A DNA stretch of 7,515 nt from a bacterium (GCA_025980505.1 JAICXI010000076.1:1-7515); one strand, 5' to 3'; positions 1 through 7,102 are shown, numbered from the stretch's first letter. Made by a program: numbers and translations. Notes: a model not told the origin generated them from the sequence alone.

Positions 1-36
1 GGCCTTCCAACGCATTTGCAAAAGTCGATTAAAATC

Positions 37-66
37 AAAAAAGCCGTCTTGAAATGACGGCTTTAA
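37..66 (-). terminator. Rho-independent terminator hairpin
   Basis: A perfect 9-bp inverted repeat (40-48 with 56-64, stem AAAGCCGTC) encloses a 7-base loop. Read on the minus strand it is followed by six T's and then another T-rich stretch. It lies downstream of rnpB, so it probably acts as a back-up terminator for the minus-strand genes. The plus-strand side has only three T's after the stem, so it would work less well in that direction. Confidence 0.75.
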
Positions 67-92
67 AAACCATTCATAAATCTTCCATCATT

Positions 93-125
93 CTCTTGGT
101 GAACTTGGTGTCCTTGGTGGTTCAA
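93..125 (-). repeat. Interspersed repeat family C, copy 1
   Basis: A short TTGGTG-rich stretch with the pattern CTTGGTG-AACTTGGTG-TCCTTGGTGG and ending in GGTTCAA. A second, inverted copy lies at 5727-5760, and most positions match when it is reverse-complemented. It has an internal period of about nine bases. It lies outside any gene, just beyond the 3' end of rnpB. It looks like a dispersed intergenic repeat; no function can be read from it. Confidence 0.55.
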
Positions 126-136
126 CGCCTTCAAAA

Positions 137-153
137 TAAAAAAGAAGCAGGTC
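137..153 (-). terminator. rnpB 3' end: P1 strand plus T-run
   Basis: The 3' strand of the RNase P P1 helix (144-153) is followed on the minus strand by six T's (138-143). P1 pairing with the distant 5' strand (576-585), together with this T-run, makes a plausible intrinsic end for the RNA. Confidence 0.6.
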
Positions 154-585
154 CTAAGCCGAATTCTGTGCTTGTGATCATTTCTCTTGCGGGAACCGTC
201 GCCGGCCCCGTCGTTGCGATCTTACCCGAAGGCCTCCCTTTCCGGTTTGGAAAAGAATGGGACGGACCGTCCCCAAGCCTCCCTATTTGATCTTGCTCCG
301 GATGGGGTTTGCCTTGCCGTCGCACTTGCGTGGAACGCGGTGGGCTCTTACCCCACCATTTCACCCTTACCTCTCGACAGGCTCGGGGCAGGCCCTCTTG
401 CGGAAGGCTTGCCCTGAGCCCGTCGAAGGGCGGTTTGTTTTCTGTGGCACTTTCCTTCACGCCGTTTCCCCGCCTTTCGGCAAGAGAACGTCGCGACCGG
501 GCGTTACCCGGCATCCCGTCCTGCGGAGTTCGGACTTTCCTCAGCCCTTGGGGAAACCCCAAGGACCGCGATCACGACCTGCTTC
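144..585 (-). ncRNA. rnpB: RNase P RNA (M1-type ribozyme), complete
   Basis: Catalytic RNA of ribonuclease P, which removes 5' leaders from precursor tRNAs. In 5'-3' order on the minus strand the conserved blocks are: GAGGAAAGTCCGAACTCC (542-525), the 5' strand of the P4 core; ACAGAAAACAAACCGCC (445-429); GGTAAGGGTGAAA and GGTAAGAGCCCACCGCG (371-336); GGAGCAAGATCAAATAGGG (299-281); and CACAGAATTCGGCTTA (170-155), the 3' strand of P4. P1 pairs 576-585 with 144-153 (10 bp, perfect), P2 pairs 570-575 with 174-179, and P3 is a perfect 8-bp hairpin at 546-564. The layout fits the ancestral A type. At about 442 nt it is longer than the E. coli RNA (377 nt), partly because of an enlarged P12 built from a REP-like palindrome (371-430). 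A -10 box lies just upstream and a T-run just downstream. Any ORFs across this region are spurious. The exact ends are inferred from P1. Confidence 0.96.
371..430 (-). repeat. REP-like palindrome forming P12 of RNase P RNA
   Basis: An imperfect palindrome of about 24 bp per arm. On the minus strand the left arm contains TTCGACGGGCTCAGGGCAAG and the right arm contains CCTGCCCCGAGCCTGTCGAG, around a short CCGCAAGAG tip. This resembles the widespread 'CCTGAGCCTGTCGAAGG' class of extragenic palindromes. Here it sits exactly where helix P12 of RNase P RNA belongs, between the AAACCGCC block and the GGTAAGGGTGAAA block. A few mismatches and one bulge remain, and the RNA would still form a long hairpin. 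Confidence 0.75.
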
Positions 586-592
586 CACGGGC

Positions 593-598
593 ATCATA
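593..598 (-). promoter_or_regulatory. -10 box of the rnpB promoter
   Basis: TATGAT on the minus strand matches the sigma-70 -10 consensus at 5 of 6 positions. It is spaced about 7 nt from the first base of P1 at 585. No good -35 hexamer is visible 16-18 bp upstream; that area reads roughly CTGGATT. The position relative to the RNA start is the main support. Confidence 0.5.
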
Positions 599-636
599 AG
601 GTGAAAAGGGGATGAAATCCAGCTTGGAAGGCCCGC

Positions 637-1080
637 TTAACCGCGGGTTTTACGGGGCGTTTGATAACGGCTGACCAGGAGGGACAGGTCGGACCGCCGG
701 TTCCACCCGGACCGCTTCCAGAAGAGCGACCCGGCCCGGTTGGTTTTGAACACCATGGCATAGGTCCTCGGGATGCCGGCCTTCTCCAGTTTTCGCAGGC
801 ACCGCCCGACCAGTTCCCGGCCAAGGCCCCTCCGCCGGAACTCCGGGTCCACGGCCAGGTGGGCGATGATCCCCCGCCGCCCGTCATGCCCCCCCAAAAC
901 GGTCCCCACCAGCCGCGTCCCGGAGACGGCCGCCAGGCTGAACCCGGGATTCCGCCGGAGATAGCGCGCAAGGGACGCGCGGCTGTCCCCCTTGAGGCCG
1001 ATCCCCTTCGACTTTTTCCACAAATCCATGGCCTCCGCGTAATCGGAAAGGCGAAGCGGCCGGATGGAATAAGGCTTCAT
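637..1080 (-). CDS. GNAT family N-acetyltransferase, YpeA-like
   Basis: A 147-residue single-domain acetyltransferase that would transfer an acetyl group from acetyl-CoA to an amine; the substrate is unknown. The acetyl-CoA binding motif A is clear: beta strand IIAHLAVDPEFR (about 92-103) followed by the pyrophosphate loop RRRGLGRELV (103-112). The GTVLGGHDGRRG segment before it and the SLFWKRSGW segment after it resemble E. coli YpeA and other RimI-like proteins. The ATG lies only 11 bases after the rnhA stop and has a GGCGGGG Shine-Dalgarno, so it is probably co-transcribed and translationally coupled with rnhA. Its stop codon lies in a small CCCGC/GCGGG hairpin with no strong T-run, so transcription may run on into rnpB. 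The family is certain; the role is not. Confidence 0.88.
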   Translation of the reverse strand: MKPYSIRPLRLSDYAEAMDLWKKSKGIGLKGDSRASLARYLRRNPGFSLAAVSGTRLVGTVLGGHDGRRGIIAHLAVDPEFRRRGLGRELVGRCLRKLEKAGIPRTYAMVFKTNRAGSLFWKRSGWNRRSDLSLLVSRYQTPRKTRG

Positions 1081-1091
1081 TGTCCCCGCCG

Positions 1092-1493
1092 TTATTTTTT
1101 AAAGTGGTCGTCAATGCCCTGGTTGGCCAGCTCATCCGCCCGCTTGTTGAATTCCCGCAGGACGTGGGTGAACCCCTGGACCTTGAGTTGGGCGAGGTAT
1201 TCCTTGGCCTTCTGGTGAAGCGGGACCATGTTGGGATGCTTCACTTTGTACTGGCCCGACAACTGCCGGATCATGAGCTGGCTGTCGGCCAGAACCTCCA
1301 CCGGCGAGAGCTTTTTCTTGACGCAATAATCCAGGGCCTCCAGCAGGGCCTCGTACTCGGCCACGTTATTGGTGGTGGTGCCGATGTATTTGGAGATCTC
1401 ATGGAGGACCCTGCCGTCCTTCAGGATGACCGCCCCGATGCCCGAAGGCCCAGGATTGCCGCGGCAGGCGCCGTCGCTGTAGATTTGGTACAT
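1092..1493 (-). CDS. rnhA: Ribonuclease HI, short single-domain form
   Basis: Cuts the RNA strand of RNA-DNA hybrids such as R-loops and replication primers. The 133-residue protein is one RNase H fold with the full acidic catalytic set: Asp7 in YSDGACRGNPGPSG, Glu46 in TTNNVAEYEALLEAL, Asp70 in VLADSQLMIRQL, and Asp120 in REFNKRADELANQG. It lacks the N-terminal hybrid-binding domain and is slightly shorter than E. coli RNase HI (155 residues). It resembles the compact type found beside housekeeping genes in many bacteria. The ATG has GAAAGG 8 nt upstream. That Shine-Dalgarno lies at the edge of the family A repeat separating it from kdsA. The GNAT gene follows after 11 bases. The assignment to type I RNase H is secure; whether it is the cell's main RNase H cannot be told here. 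Confidence 0.93.
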   Translation of the reverse strand: MYQIYSDGACRGNPGPSGIGAVILKDGRVLHEISKYIGTTTNNVAEYEALLEALDYCVKKKLSPVEVLADSQLMIRQLSGQYKVKHPNMVPLHQKAKEYLAQLKVQGFTHVLREFNKRADELANQGIDDHFKK

Positions 1494-1504
1494 TCAAGCG
1501 GCCT

Positions 1505-1625
1505 TTCACCACAGAGTTACACGGAGTAACACAGAGTGCCGCCAAAAAATCGAATTTTGGTCGGGAAATGTCGTTTGTCTGGAAAAATTCAAGCCGCACT
1601 CTGTGTAACTCTGTTCGCTCGGTGG
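1505..1625. repeat. Family A inverted repeat in the kdsA-rnhA junction
   Basis: The left arm (1505-1537) is built of 10-base imperfect units: ACAGAGTTAC, ACGGAGTAAC, ACAGAGT. The right arm (1598-1625) is its approximate reverse complement. The arms surround about 60 bases of unique DNA. The right arm ends at the base before the kdsA stop triplet at 1626. The left edge, read on the minus strand as GGTGAAAGG, carries the rnhA ribosome binding site. Related copies lie at 2446-2542 and 4175-4264. Confidence 0.85.
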
Positions 1626-2435
1626 TCAAGATTTTTTGAGGGCTTTTCGGATCGCCAGGCTGTCTTTTAAGGCCTGCCGGAAGGTCTCGAAGGTGATCTG
1701 GGTGGCGGCGTCGGACTTGGCCTTGGGCGGATCGGGATGGACTTCCAGGAACAAGCCGTCCACGCCGACGGCCAAGGCCGCCCGCACCAGGTCGGGCACG
1801 TGTTCCCTTGTGCCGCCGCTGGAAGTGCCCCGGGCCGCGGGCTGTTGCACGCTGTGGGTCCCGTCAAAAATGACCGGGCAGCCGGTCTTCTTCATTTCCG
1901 GGATGCCGCGGAAATCCACCACCAGGTTGTTGTAGCCGAAGGTGCTCCCCCGCTCGGTCAACCAGATGTTCCCCTGGCCCGCGCTCCTCATTTTTTCCAC
2001 CACGTTGGACATTTCCCAAGGCGCCATGAATTGCGCCTTTTTCACGTTCACCGCCCGGCTGCGGCGGGCGGCCTCCAAAAGCAGGCTGGTTTGCCGCGAA
2101 AGGAAGGCGGGGATTTGCAGGACGTCCGCGACCTTGGAGGCGGGCTTCACTTCCCCTATTTCATGGATGTCGGTCAGGACCGGAAGGCCCAGTTTTTTCC
2201 TCACCAACGCCAGGGCCGCCAGGCCCTTTTTCAGCCCCGGCCCCCGGAAACCCTTCACCGAGGTTCGGTTGGCCTTGTCGTAGGAGGATTTGAAGACCAG
2301 GGGTACGCCGAATTCGCCGGCGATGCCCTTGAGGATTCCGGCGGTTTTGAGCAGGAAATCCACGCCCTCGATCACGCAAGGGCCCGCGATCACGAAGAAC
2401 TTCCCGTTTTTGCCCAGCTGTCGAACGTCGATCAA
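1626..2435 (-). CDS. kdsA: 3-deoxy-8-phosphooctulonate (Kdo-8-P) synthase, metal-dependent class
   Basis: Condenses phosphoenolpyruvate with arabinose 5-phosphate to give Kdo 8-phosphate, the committed step toward Kdo in the LPS inner core; cytoplasmic. The 269-residue TIM-barrel protein shows IAGPCVIEG (16-24), the substrate segment FKSSYDKANRTS (48-59), FRGPGL (63-68), QIPAFLSRQT (107-116) and GLFLEVHPDP (227-236). Cys20, His194, Glu231 and Asp242 occupy the metal-ligand positions of the Aquifex-type enzyme (Cys11, His185, Glu222, Asp233), with a constant offset of nine. Metal-independent enzymes such as that of E. coli have Asn in place of this Cys. The start is TTG at 2433-2435, supported by GAGGGG 6 nt upstream; there is no ATG at the conserved N-terminus. 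Family A repeats flank it on both sides. It follows pyrG in the same direction. Confidence 0.96.
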   Translation of the reverse strand: MIDVRQLGKNGKFFVIAGPCVIEGVDFLLKTAGILKGIAGEFGVPLVFKSSYDKANRTSVKGFRGPGLKKGLAALALVRKKLGLPVLTDIHEIGEVKPASKVADVLQIPAFLSRQTSLLLEAARRSRAVNVKKAQFMAPWEMSNVVEKMRSAGQGNIWLTERGSTFGYNNLVVDFRGIPEMKKTGCPVIFDGTHSVQQPAARGTSSGGTREHVPDLVRAALAVGVDGLFLEVHPDPPKAKSDAATQITFETFRQALKDSLAIRKALKKS

Positions 2436-2441
2436 GAAGCA

Positions 2442-2447
2442 CCCCTC
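2442..2447 (-). promoter_or_regulatory. Shine-Dalgarno deciding the kdsA TTG start
   Basis: GAGGGG on the minus strand lies 6 nt before TTG at 2435. It is the evidence for using a non-ATG start. It overlaps the outer edge of the family A repeat (GTGGTGAGGGG). Confidence 0.7.
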
Positions 2448-2542
2448 ACCACAGAGTAACGCAGAGTTACACGGAGTAAAAATCCGGAAGATTATAACAA
2501 TCTTTCGGCCTCACTCTGTGTTACTCCGTACAACTCTGCGGC
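2446..2542. repeat. Family A inverted repeat in the pyrG-kdsA junction
   Basis: The left arm (2446-2479) has the 10-base units ACAGAGTAAC, GCAGAGTTAC, ACGGAGTA. The right arm (2513-2542) is the approximate reverse complement. About 33 bases of AT-richer unique sequence lie between. The right arm runs to the base before the pyrG stop triplet (2543), and the left edge overlaps the kdsA Shine-Dalgarno, so the repeat fills the junction. Confidence 0.85.
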
Positions 2543-4162
<1,620 letters not shown>

Positions 4163-4174
4163 AACTCCAAAGCC

Positions 4175-4264
4175 TTTCACCACCGAGTTACACGGAGTTA
4201 CACAGGGTTAAAAGCGGATTCACTTAAAGGATTTACCCTGTGCGACCCTGCGTAACTCCGTGTT
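4175..4264. repeat. Family A inverted repeat in the kdsB-pyrG junction
   Basis: The left arm (4175-4210) carries the units ACCGAGTTAC, ACGGAGTTAC, ACAGGGTTA. The right arm (4234-4263) is the approximate reverse complement, with a short unique centre of about 24 bases. It differs from the other two copies in the centre and by shared GGG changes in both arms (ACAGGGT instead of ACAGAGT). This looks like compensatory change that keeps the arms paired. The kdsB stop triplet (4265) abuts the right arm. Confidence 0.85.
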
Positions 4265-5029
4265 TCAATTTTTCTTCTTCAAGAACTTCTCCACCTTTTT
4301 AACGTCCGCCGGCACGTCCACGGCGATGGATTCCACTTTCCGGACCGCGGCCCGGATCAGCACTCCGTTTTCCATGGCCCGCAGCTGCTCGAGTTTTTCC
4401 GTCAGCTCGAGGGGCGTGGGCTTCAAGGCGGCCATCAACCGCAGCCAGGCCGGCCGGTAGCCGTAAAGGCCCATGTGCTTGTAGGCTTTGGGCATTCCCC
4501 CGCCTGCGGCGGGTCCCATCGAACCGTCCCGGAGGTACGGTATGGGAGCGCGGGAGAAATAAAGAACGTCGTCCCGGGGCCCCAGGACGGCCTTGACCAC
4601 GTTGGGGTCCAGCCATTCCTTCTTGTCCTCCAGGGGAATGACCACCGTGGACATCAAAACCCGGCGGTCCTTTTGCAGCACTTCCACGGCCGCGTCGATG
4701 GCGGCCGGCGCCATGACGGGCTCGTCGCCTTGGATGTTCACGACGATGCCGGCCTTTTGGCCCCTGACCGCATAGGCGATCCGGTCCGTCCCCGAGGGAA
4801 GGGAGGGCGGCGTCAGGACCGCCCGCGCCCCGGCCTTCTCCACGGCTTGGGCGATACGGTCGTCATCCGTGGCCACCCAGACCTCGGAAAGCCGTTTGGC
4901 CTTTTGGGCCTGCCGGACGACCCGCACGATCATGGGCACGCCCGCGATCAAGGCCAGGGGCTTGCCCGGGAAACGTTGGGCCCCGTAGCGGGAAGGTATA
5001 ACGCCTATCACTCTTTCCTTAATTGCCAT
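4265..5029 (-). CDS. kdsB: 3-deoxy-manno-octulosonate cytidylyltransferase (CMP-Kdo synthetase)
   Basis: Activates Kdo with CTP to give CMP-Kdo, the donor used by Kdo transferase on lipid A; cytoplasmic. The 254-residue protein has the family's length and motifs: the N-terminal nucleotide loop IPSRYGAQRFPGKPL (11-25), ATDDDRIA (53-60), PSGTDRIA (78-85), NIQGDEPV (98-105), the product-site segment YFSRAPIP, and the C-terminal VDVPADVKKVEKFL. A small Gly-rich insertion (GSMGPAAGGGMP) precedes KAYKHMGLYGYR, where many homologues are shorter. The ATG has only a weak G-rich ribosome site upstream. It lies between rfaE2 and pyrG in one minus-strand run; a family B palindrome precedes it and a family A repeat follows. 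Co-location with its CTP supplier pyrG and with kdsA supports a Kdo supply operon. Confidence 0.95.
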   Translation of the reverse strand: MAIKERVIGVIPSRYGAQRFPGKPLALIAGVPMIVRVVRQAQKAKRLSEVWVATDDDRIAQAVEKAGARAVLTPPSLPSGTDRIAYAVRGQKAGIVVNIQGDEPVMAPAAIDAAVEVLQKDRRVLMSTVVIPLEDKKEWLDPNVVKAVLGPRDDVLYFSRAPIPYLRDGSMGPAAGGGMPKAYKHMGLYGYRPAWLRLMAALKPTPLELTEKLEQLRAMENGVLIRAAVRKVESIAVDVPADVKKVEKFLKKKN

Positions 5030-5044
5030 TCGTTTCAGCCCCCG

Positions 5045-5149
5045 GATTTTGAATCCTAAATTACGAATGTTGAATCATGGTTGTTTTTCAGCCGAAATAC
5101 GGCTGAAAAACTTCAACAATTTAAAATTAAAAATTCCTAATTCAAAATC
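5045..5149. repeat. Family B palindromic element in the rfaE2-kdsB junction
   Basis: A nested palindrome. The core is a perfect 12-bp hairpin, GTTTTTCAGCCG (5083-5094) with CGGCTGAAAAAC (5100-5111), around a 5-base loop. The outermost arms GATTTTGAAT (5045-5054) and ATTCAAAATC (5140-5149) are exact reverse complements, and AT-rich, partly matching sequence lies between. The right arm overlaps the rfaE2 stop triplet (5148-5150). It is much more AT-rich than its neighbours and unrelated to family A. The core hairpin lacks a T-run that would make it a clear terminator. Confidence 0.8.
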
Positions 5150-5630
5150 AGCTTTTCTCGAATCTCTGGACAACCATCTGGATCAGGTTGGTCGTCGAGC
5201 GTCCCTCCACCACCGGGATGTTCAGGACCTTGCCCCCCCAGGACGCCACCAGGTCCCCTCCGATGATCTTGTCGATGGCCCAGTCCCCGCCCTTCACCAG
5301 CACGTCGGGGCACAGGATCTTGATGATGTTGTAGGGGTTGTCTTCCTCGAAAAAGGTCGTGTAATCCACGCAAGCCAGGGCCAGGAGCATTTCGGCGCGT
5401 TCTTCCACGGGCAGCAGGGGTTTCAAGGGGCCCTTGATGCGGCGCACCGAAGCGTCGCTGTTCAAGCCCACCACCAGCAAATCCCCTTGCTTCCGGGCTT
5501 CCTGCAGGTAGGTCACATGGCCCAAATGCAGGAGGTCGAAAACTCCGTTGGTGAAGACGACTTTTTTGCCTTGGCTTTGAAGGTTTTTTAAGACCGGCGC
5601 TAACTTGGCGGGTTCTAAAAAGTGGTCCAA
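5148..5630 (-). CDS. rfaE2: D-glycero-beta-D-manno-heptose 1-phosphate adenylyltransferase (RfaE2/HldE C-terminal type)
   Basis: Transfers AMP from ATP to heptose 1-phosphate, giving ADP-heptose for the LPS inner core. The 160-residue protein is a stand-alone cytidylyltransferase-fold domain, equivalent to the C-terminal half of E. coli HldE. It shows VVFTNGVFDLLHLGHVTYLQ (29-48) with the HxGH nucleotide motif, VVGLNSDASVRRIKGP (53-68), ILCPDVLVKGGDW (105-117) and EGRSTTNLI (143-151). The only in-frame start before an upstream TGA is TTG at 5628-5630; the Shine-Dalgarno is weak. An out-of-frame ATG at 5635 opens a six-codon ORF (stop at 5615) that overlaps this start. A strong promoter ends about 22 nt upstream of the TTG, which supports it. 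The partner kinase rfaE1 lies upstream beyond the phosphoesterase gene. Confidence 0.94.
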   Translation of the reverse strand: MDHFLEPAKLAPVLKNLQSQGKKVVFTNGVFDLLHLGHVTYLQEARKQGDLLVVGLNSDASVRRIKGPLKPLLPVEERAEMLLALACVDYTTFFEEDNPYNIIKILCPDVLVKGGDWAIDKIIGGDLVASWGGKVLNIPVVEGRSTTNLIQMVVQRFEKS

Positions 5631-5658
5631 TTCATCTCTACTTCACTTGGGATGGGTA

Positions 5659-5687
5659 ATTATAGGAGAAGGGTCCGAGGCTGACAA
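5659..5687 (-). promoter_or_regulatory. Sigma-70 promoter of the rfaE2-kdsB-pyrG-kdsA run
   Basis: On the minus strand TTGTCA (5687-5682, 5 of 6 to the -35 consensus) and TATAAT (5664-5659, perfect -10) are separated by exactly 17 bp. The predicted start is near 5652, leaving a leader of about 22 nt before the rfaE2 TTG. This is the best promoter in the window. Confidence 0.85.
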
Positions 5688-5726
5688 CCTTAACTTTAGG
5701 ACTCCCCAAAACCCCGAAGGGAACCA

Positions 5727-5760
5727 TTGAACCACCCAGAACACCAAGCACACCAAGAAC
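5727..5760 (+). repeat. Interspersed repeat family C, copy 2
   Basis: A CACCAAG-rich stretch, TTGAACCACC-CAGAACACCAAG-CACACCAAGAAC. Its reverse complement matches most positions of 93-125, including the shared GGTTCAA end. It lies in the 256-base gap between the phosphoesterase and rfaE2, upstream of the rfaE2 promoter. The rest of that gap, apart from the promoter, shows nothing I recognise. Confidence 0.55.
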
Positions 5761-5886
5761 GACCCAAGGCGGTGATTTGCGAAAGCTTTAAACCCGACAT
5801 CAGTTTTTGCCCTTGGGGCGGCCTCGTCCCCTCGAAAGGATCGGGGATCCGATTATCCTCTTCGGGGGATTGGTCATTCCCATTTT

Positions 5887-7023
5887 TCAAGCCGGCTTGA
5901 GCACCAATTTCACCACTTGGGGCCGGCAAAGGGTCCGCAAAGGCGGGAAACCGCCGATGCCCCTGTGGATGAAGAGGGTGGTCCCCTTTTCCCGCATGAA
6001 ACCGGCGGCGAACTTGCGGCCCTGCACCGTGGGGACGATCAGGGGACCGATCAGCGGGAAGCAAATTTGCCCGCCGTGGCAGTGGCCTGAAACCTGGAGG
6101 TGGACGCCCGCCTTCCGGGCCAGGTAAAAATGGTCGGGCTGGTGGGCCAACAGGATTTTGGCGTCGCCGCGGGCTTCCAGGATCGGGGCCTCCCTTTTCT
6201 CCCCTTCCCACAAATCATCCACGCCCAGGAGGGCCAGGGTTTTGCCCTTCCGCCGGAAGGTCACGGCTTCGTTTTGGAGCACCCGGATGCCGTCCCCCTC
6301 CAGCGCCCGGCGCATGGCTTCCGCTCCCGCCCAGTGGTCGTGGTTGCCCAGCACGGCGTAAACGCCCAGCGGCGCGCGGAAACCCTTCAACAGCCCCCGC
6401 ATGGGCGCGATGTCCTTGGGATGGGACACGAAATCCCCCGTCAAGGCGTAAAGATCCGTCTTCAGCTTGCGGGCCTCGTCAAAGACCATGCGCAAAAAAT
6501 TCTTATGGATGTATTTCCCGAAATGGATGTCTGAAACCTGGACCAAGGAAAGGCCGGAAAAGGCCTTGGGCCAACCCGGCAGGGCCACCTCGTATTCCGC
6601 CACTTCCAGGTCGTAAACTTGGTTGTCGATATAAAGGGGCTCCAGGAACCCCATCGGCACCCGGAACCGGGGCGGATGGTTGGGAAAACGTTGGAGGATC
6701 AGTCGGGCATCCACCTTTTGGCGGCGGAAGCCGTACCACAGGAGGTGTTCCAGGGCCATGAAAAGGACCCACAGGGTGGAAACCGCCGTGAAAAATTTCC
6801 AGAAAACCGGGAGGGCGGGCCAACTTCCCGGGGAAAAATCCCAGGCCCGGTCAAGCCCCAGGGCCAGTGAGGCCTGGAGGGCGAATAGGAAGAGCGTGCC
6901 CAGGATGACCCACGCCGCTTCCGGGATCACCCGGCGCGGGTGGAAACTGACCCGGTTGACGAGATAAACGAAAATGAGGAACTGGAAAAGGAGGAAGAGC
7001 CAGGACAAGAGGTGGGATGCCAT
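5887..7023 (-). CDS. Membrane-anchored calcineurin-like metallophosphoesterase (YkuE/LpxG-like)
   Basis: A 378-residue protein with an N-terminal membrane region and a cytoplasmic-type phosphoesterase domain. Hydrophobic segments lie at about 5-23, 36-56 and 72-97. The two-metal catalytic set follows: DIH (165-167), GDF with Asp197, GNHDHW (226-231), His294 in LLAHQPDHF, and GHCHGGQ (313-319, His314 and His316). The C-terminus has HRGIG and VVKLVL strands typical of the YkuE-like group. This fold hydrolyses phosphoesters or pyrophosphates. Because it sits between the two heptose genes and next to Kdo genes, I infer it may be an LpxG-type UDP-2,3-diacylglucosamine pyrophosphatase of lipid A synthesis. 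Sequence alone does not exclude another phospholipid or nucleotide substrate. The ATG at 7023 has no clear Shine-Dalgarno and follows an AT-rich stretch. Confidence 0.88.
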   Translation of the reverse strand: MASHLLSWLFLLFQFLIFVYLVNRVSFHPRRVIPEAAWVILGTLFLFALQASLALGLDRAWDFSPGSWPALPVFWKFFTAVSTLWVLFMALEHLLWYGFRRQKVDARLILQRFPNHPPRFRVPMGFLEPLYIDNQVYDLEVAEYEVALPGWPKAFSGLSLVQVSDIHFGKYIHKNFLRMVFDEARKLKTDLYALTGDFVSHPKDIAPMRGLLKGFRAPLGVYAVLGNHDHWAGAEAMRRALEGDGIRVLQNEAVTFRRKGKTLALLGVDDLWEGEKREAPILEARGDAKILLAHQPDHFYLARKAGVHLQVSGHCHGGQICFPLIGPLIVPTVQGRKFAAGFMREKGTTLFIHRGIGGFPPLRTLCRPQVVKLVLKPA

Positions 7024-7102
7024 AGGCGACGATTCTAAATTTTAAACCCTTAATTTTCCATGCCTATCCGCAAATGGCATCCGGCCTTGGCGCCCCTCGT
7101 TG

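Noticed and set aside
131..562. A 143-codon minus-strand frame and overlapping plus-strand frames
   Set aside because: They cover rnpB; the conserved RNA blocks and helices explain the sequence completely.
1505..1537. The 10-base periodic units of family A as a CRISPR-like array
   Set aside because: There are no spacers between units, the units are only 10 bases, and the arms are mirrored as an inverted repeat.
1737..2459. A 240-codon plus-strand frame
   Set aside because: It is antisense to kdsA, which is certain, and shows only shadow-type composition.
4163..4183. An upstream GTG start for pyrG giving seven extra residues
   Set aside because: The conserved family N-terminus starts at the ATG at 4162, and the extra codons lie within the repeat edge.
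5835..5880. Small hairpins after the phosphoesterase gene as a terminator
   Set aside because: The stems are short, partly rely on G-T pairs that favour the plus strand, and no T-run follows on the minus strand.
5696..6211. A 171-codon minus-strand frame
   Set aside because: It is a frame-shifted shadow of the 3' part of the phosphoesterase gene and runs into non-coding DNA.
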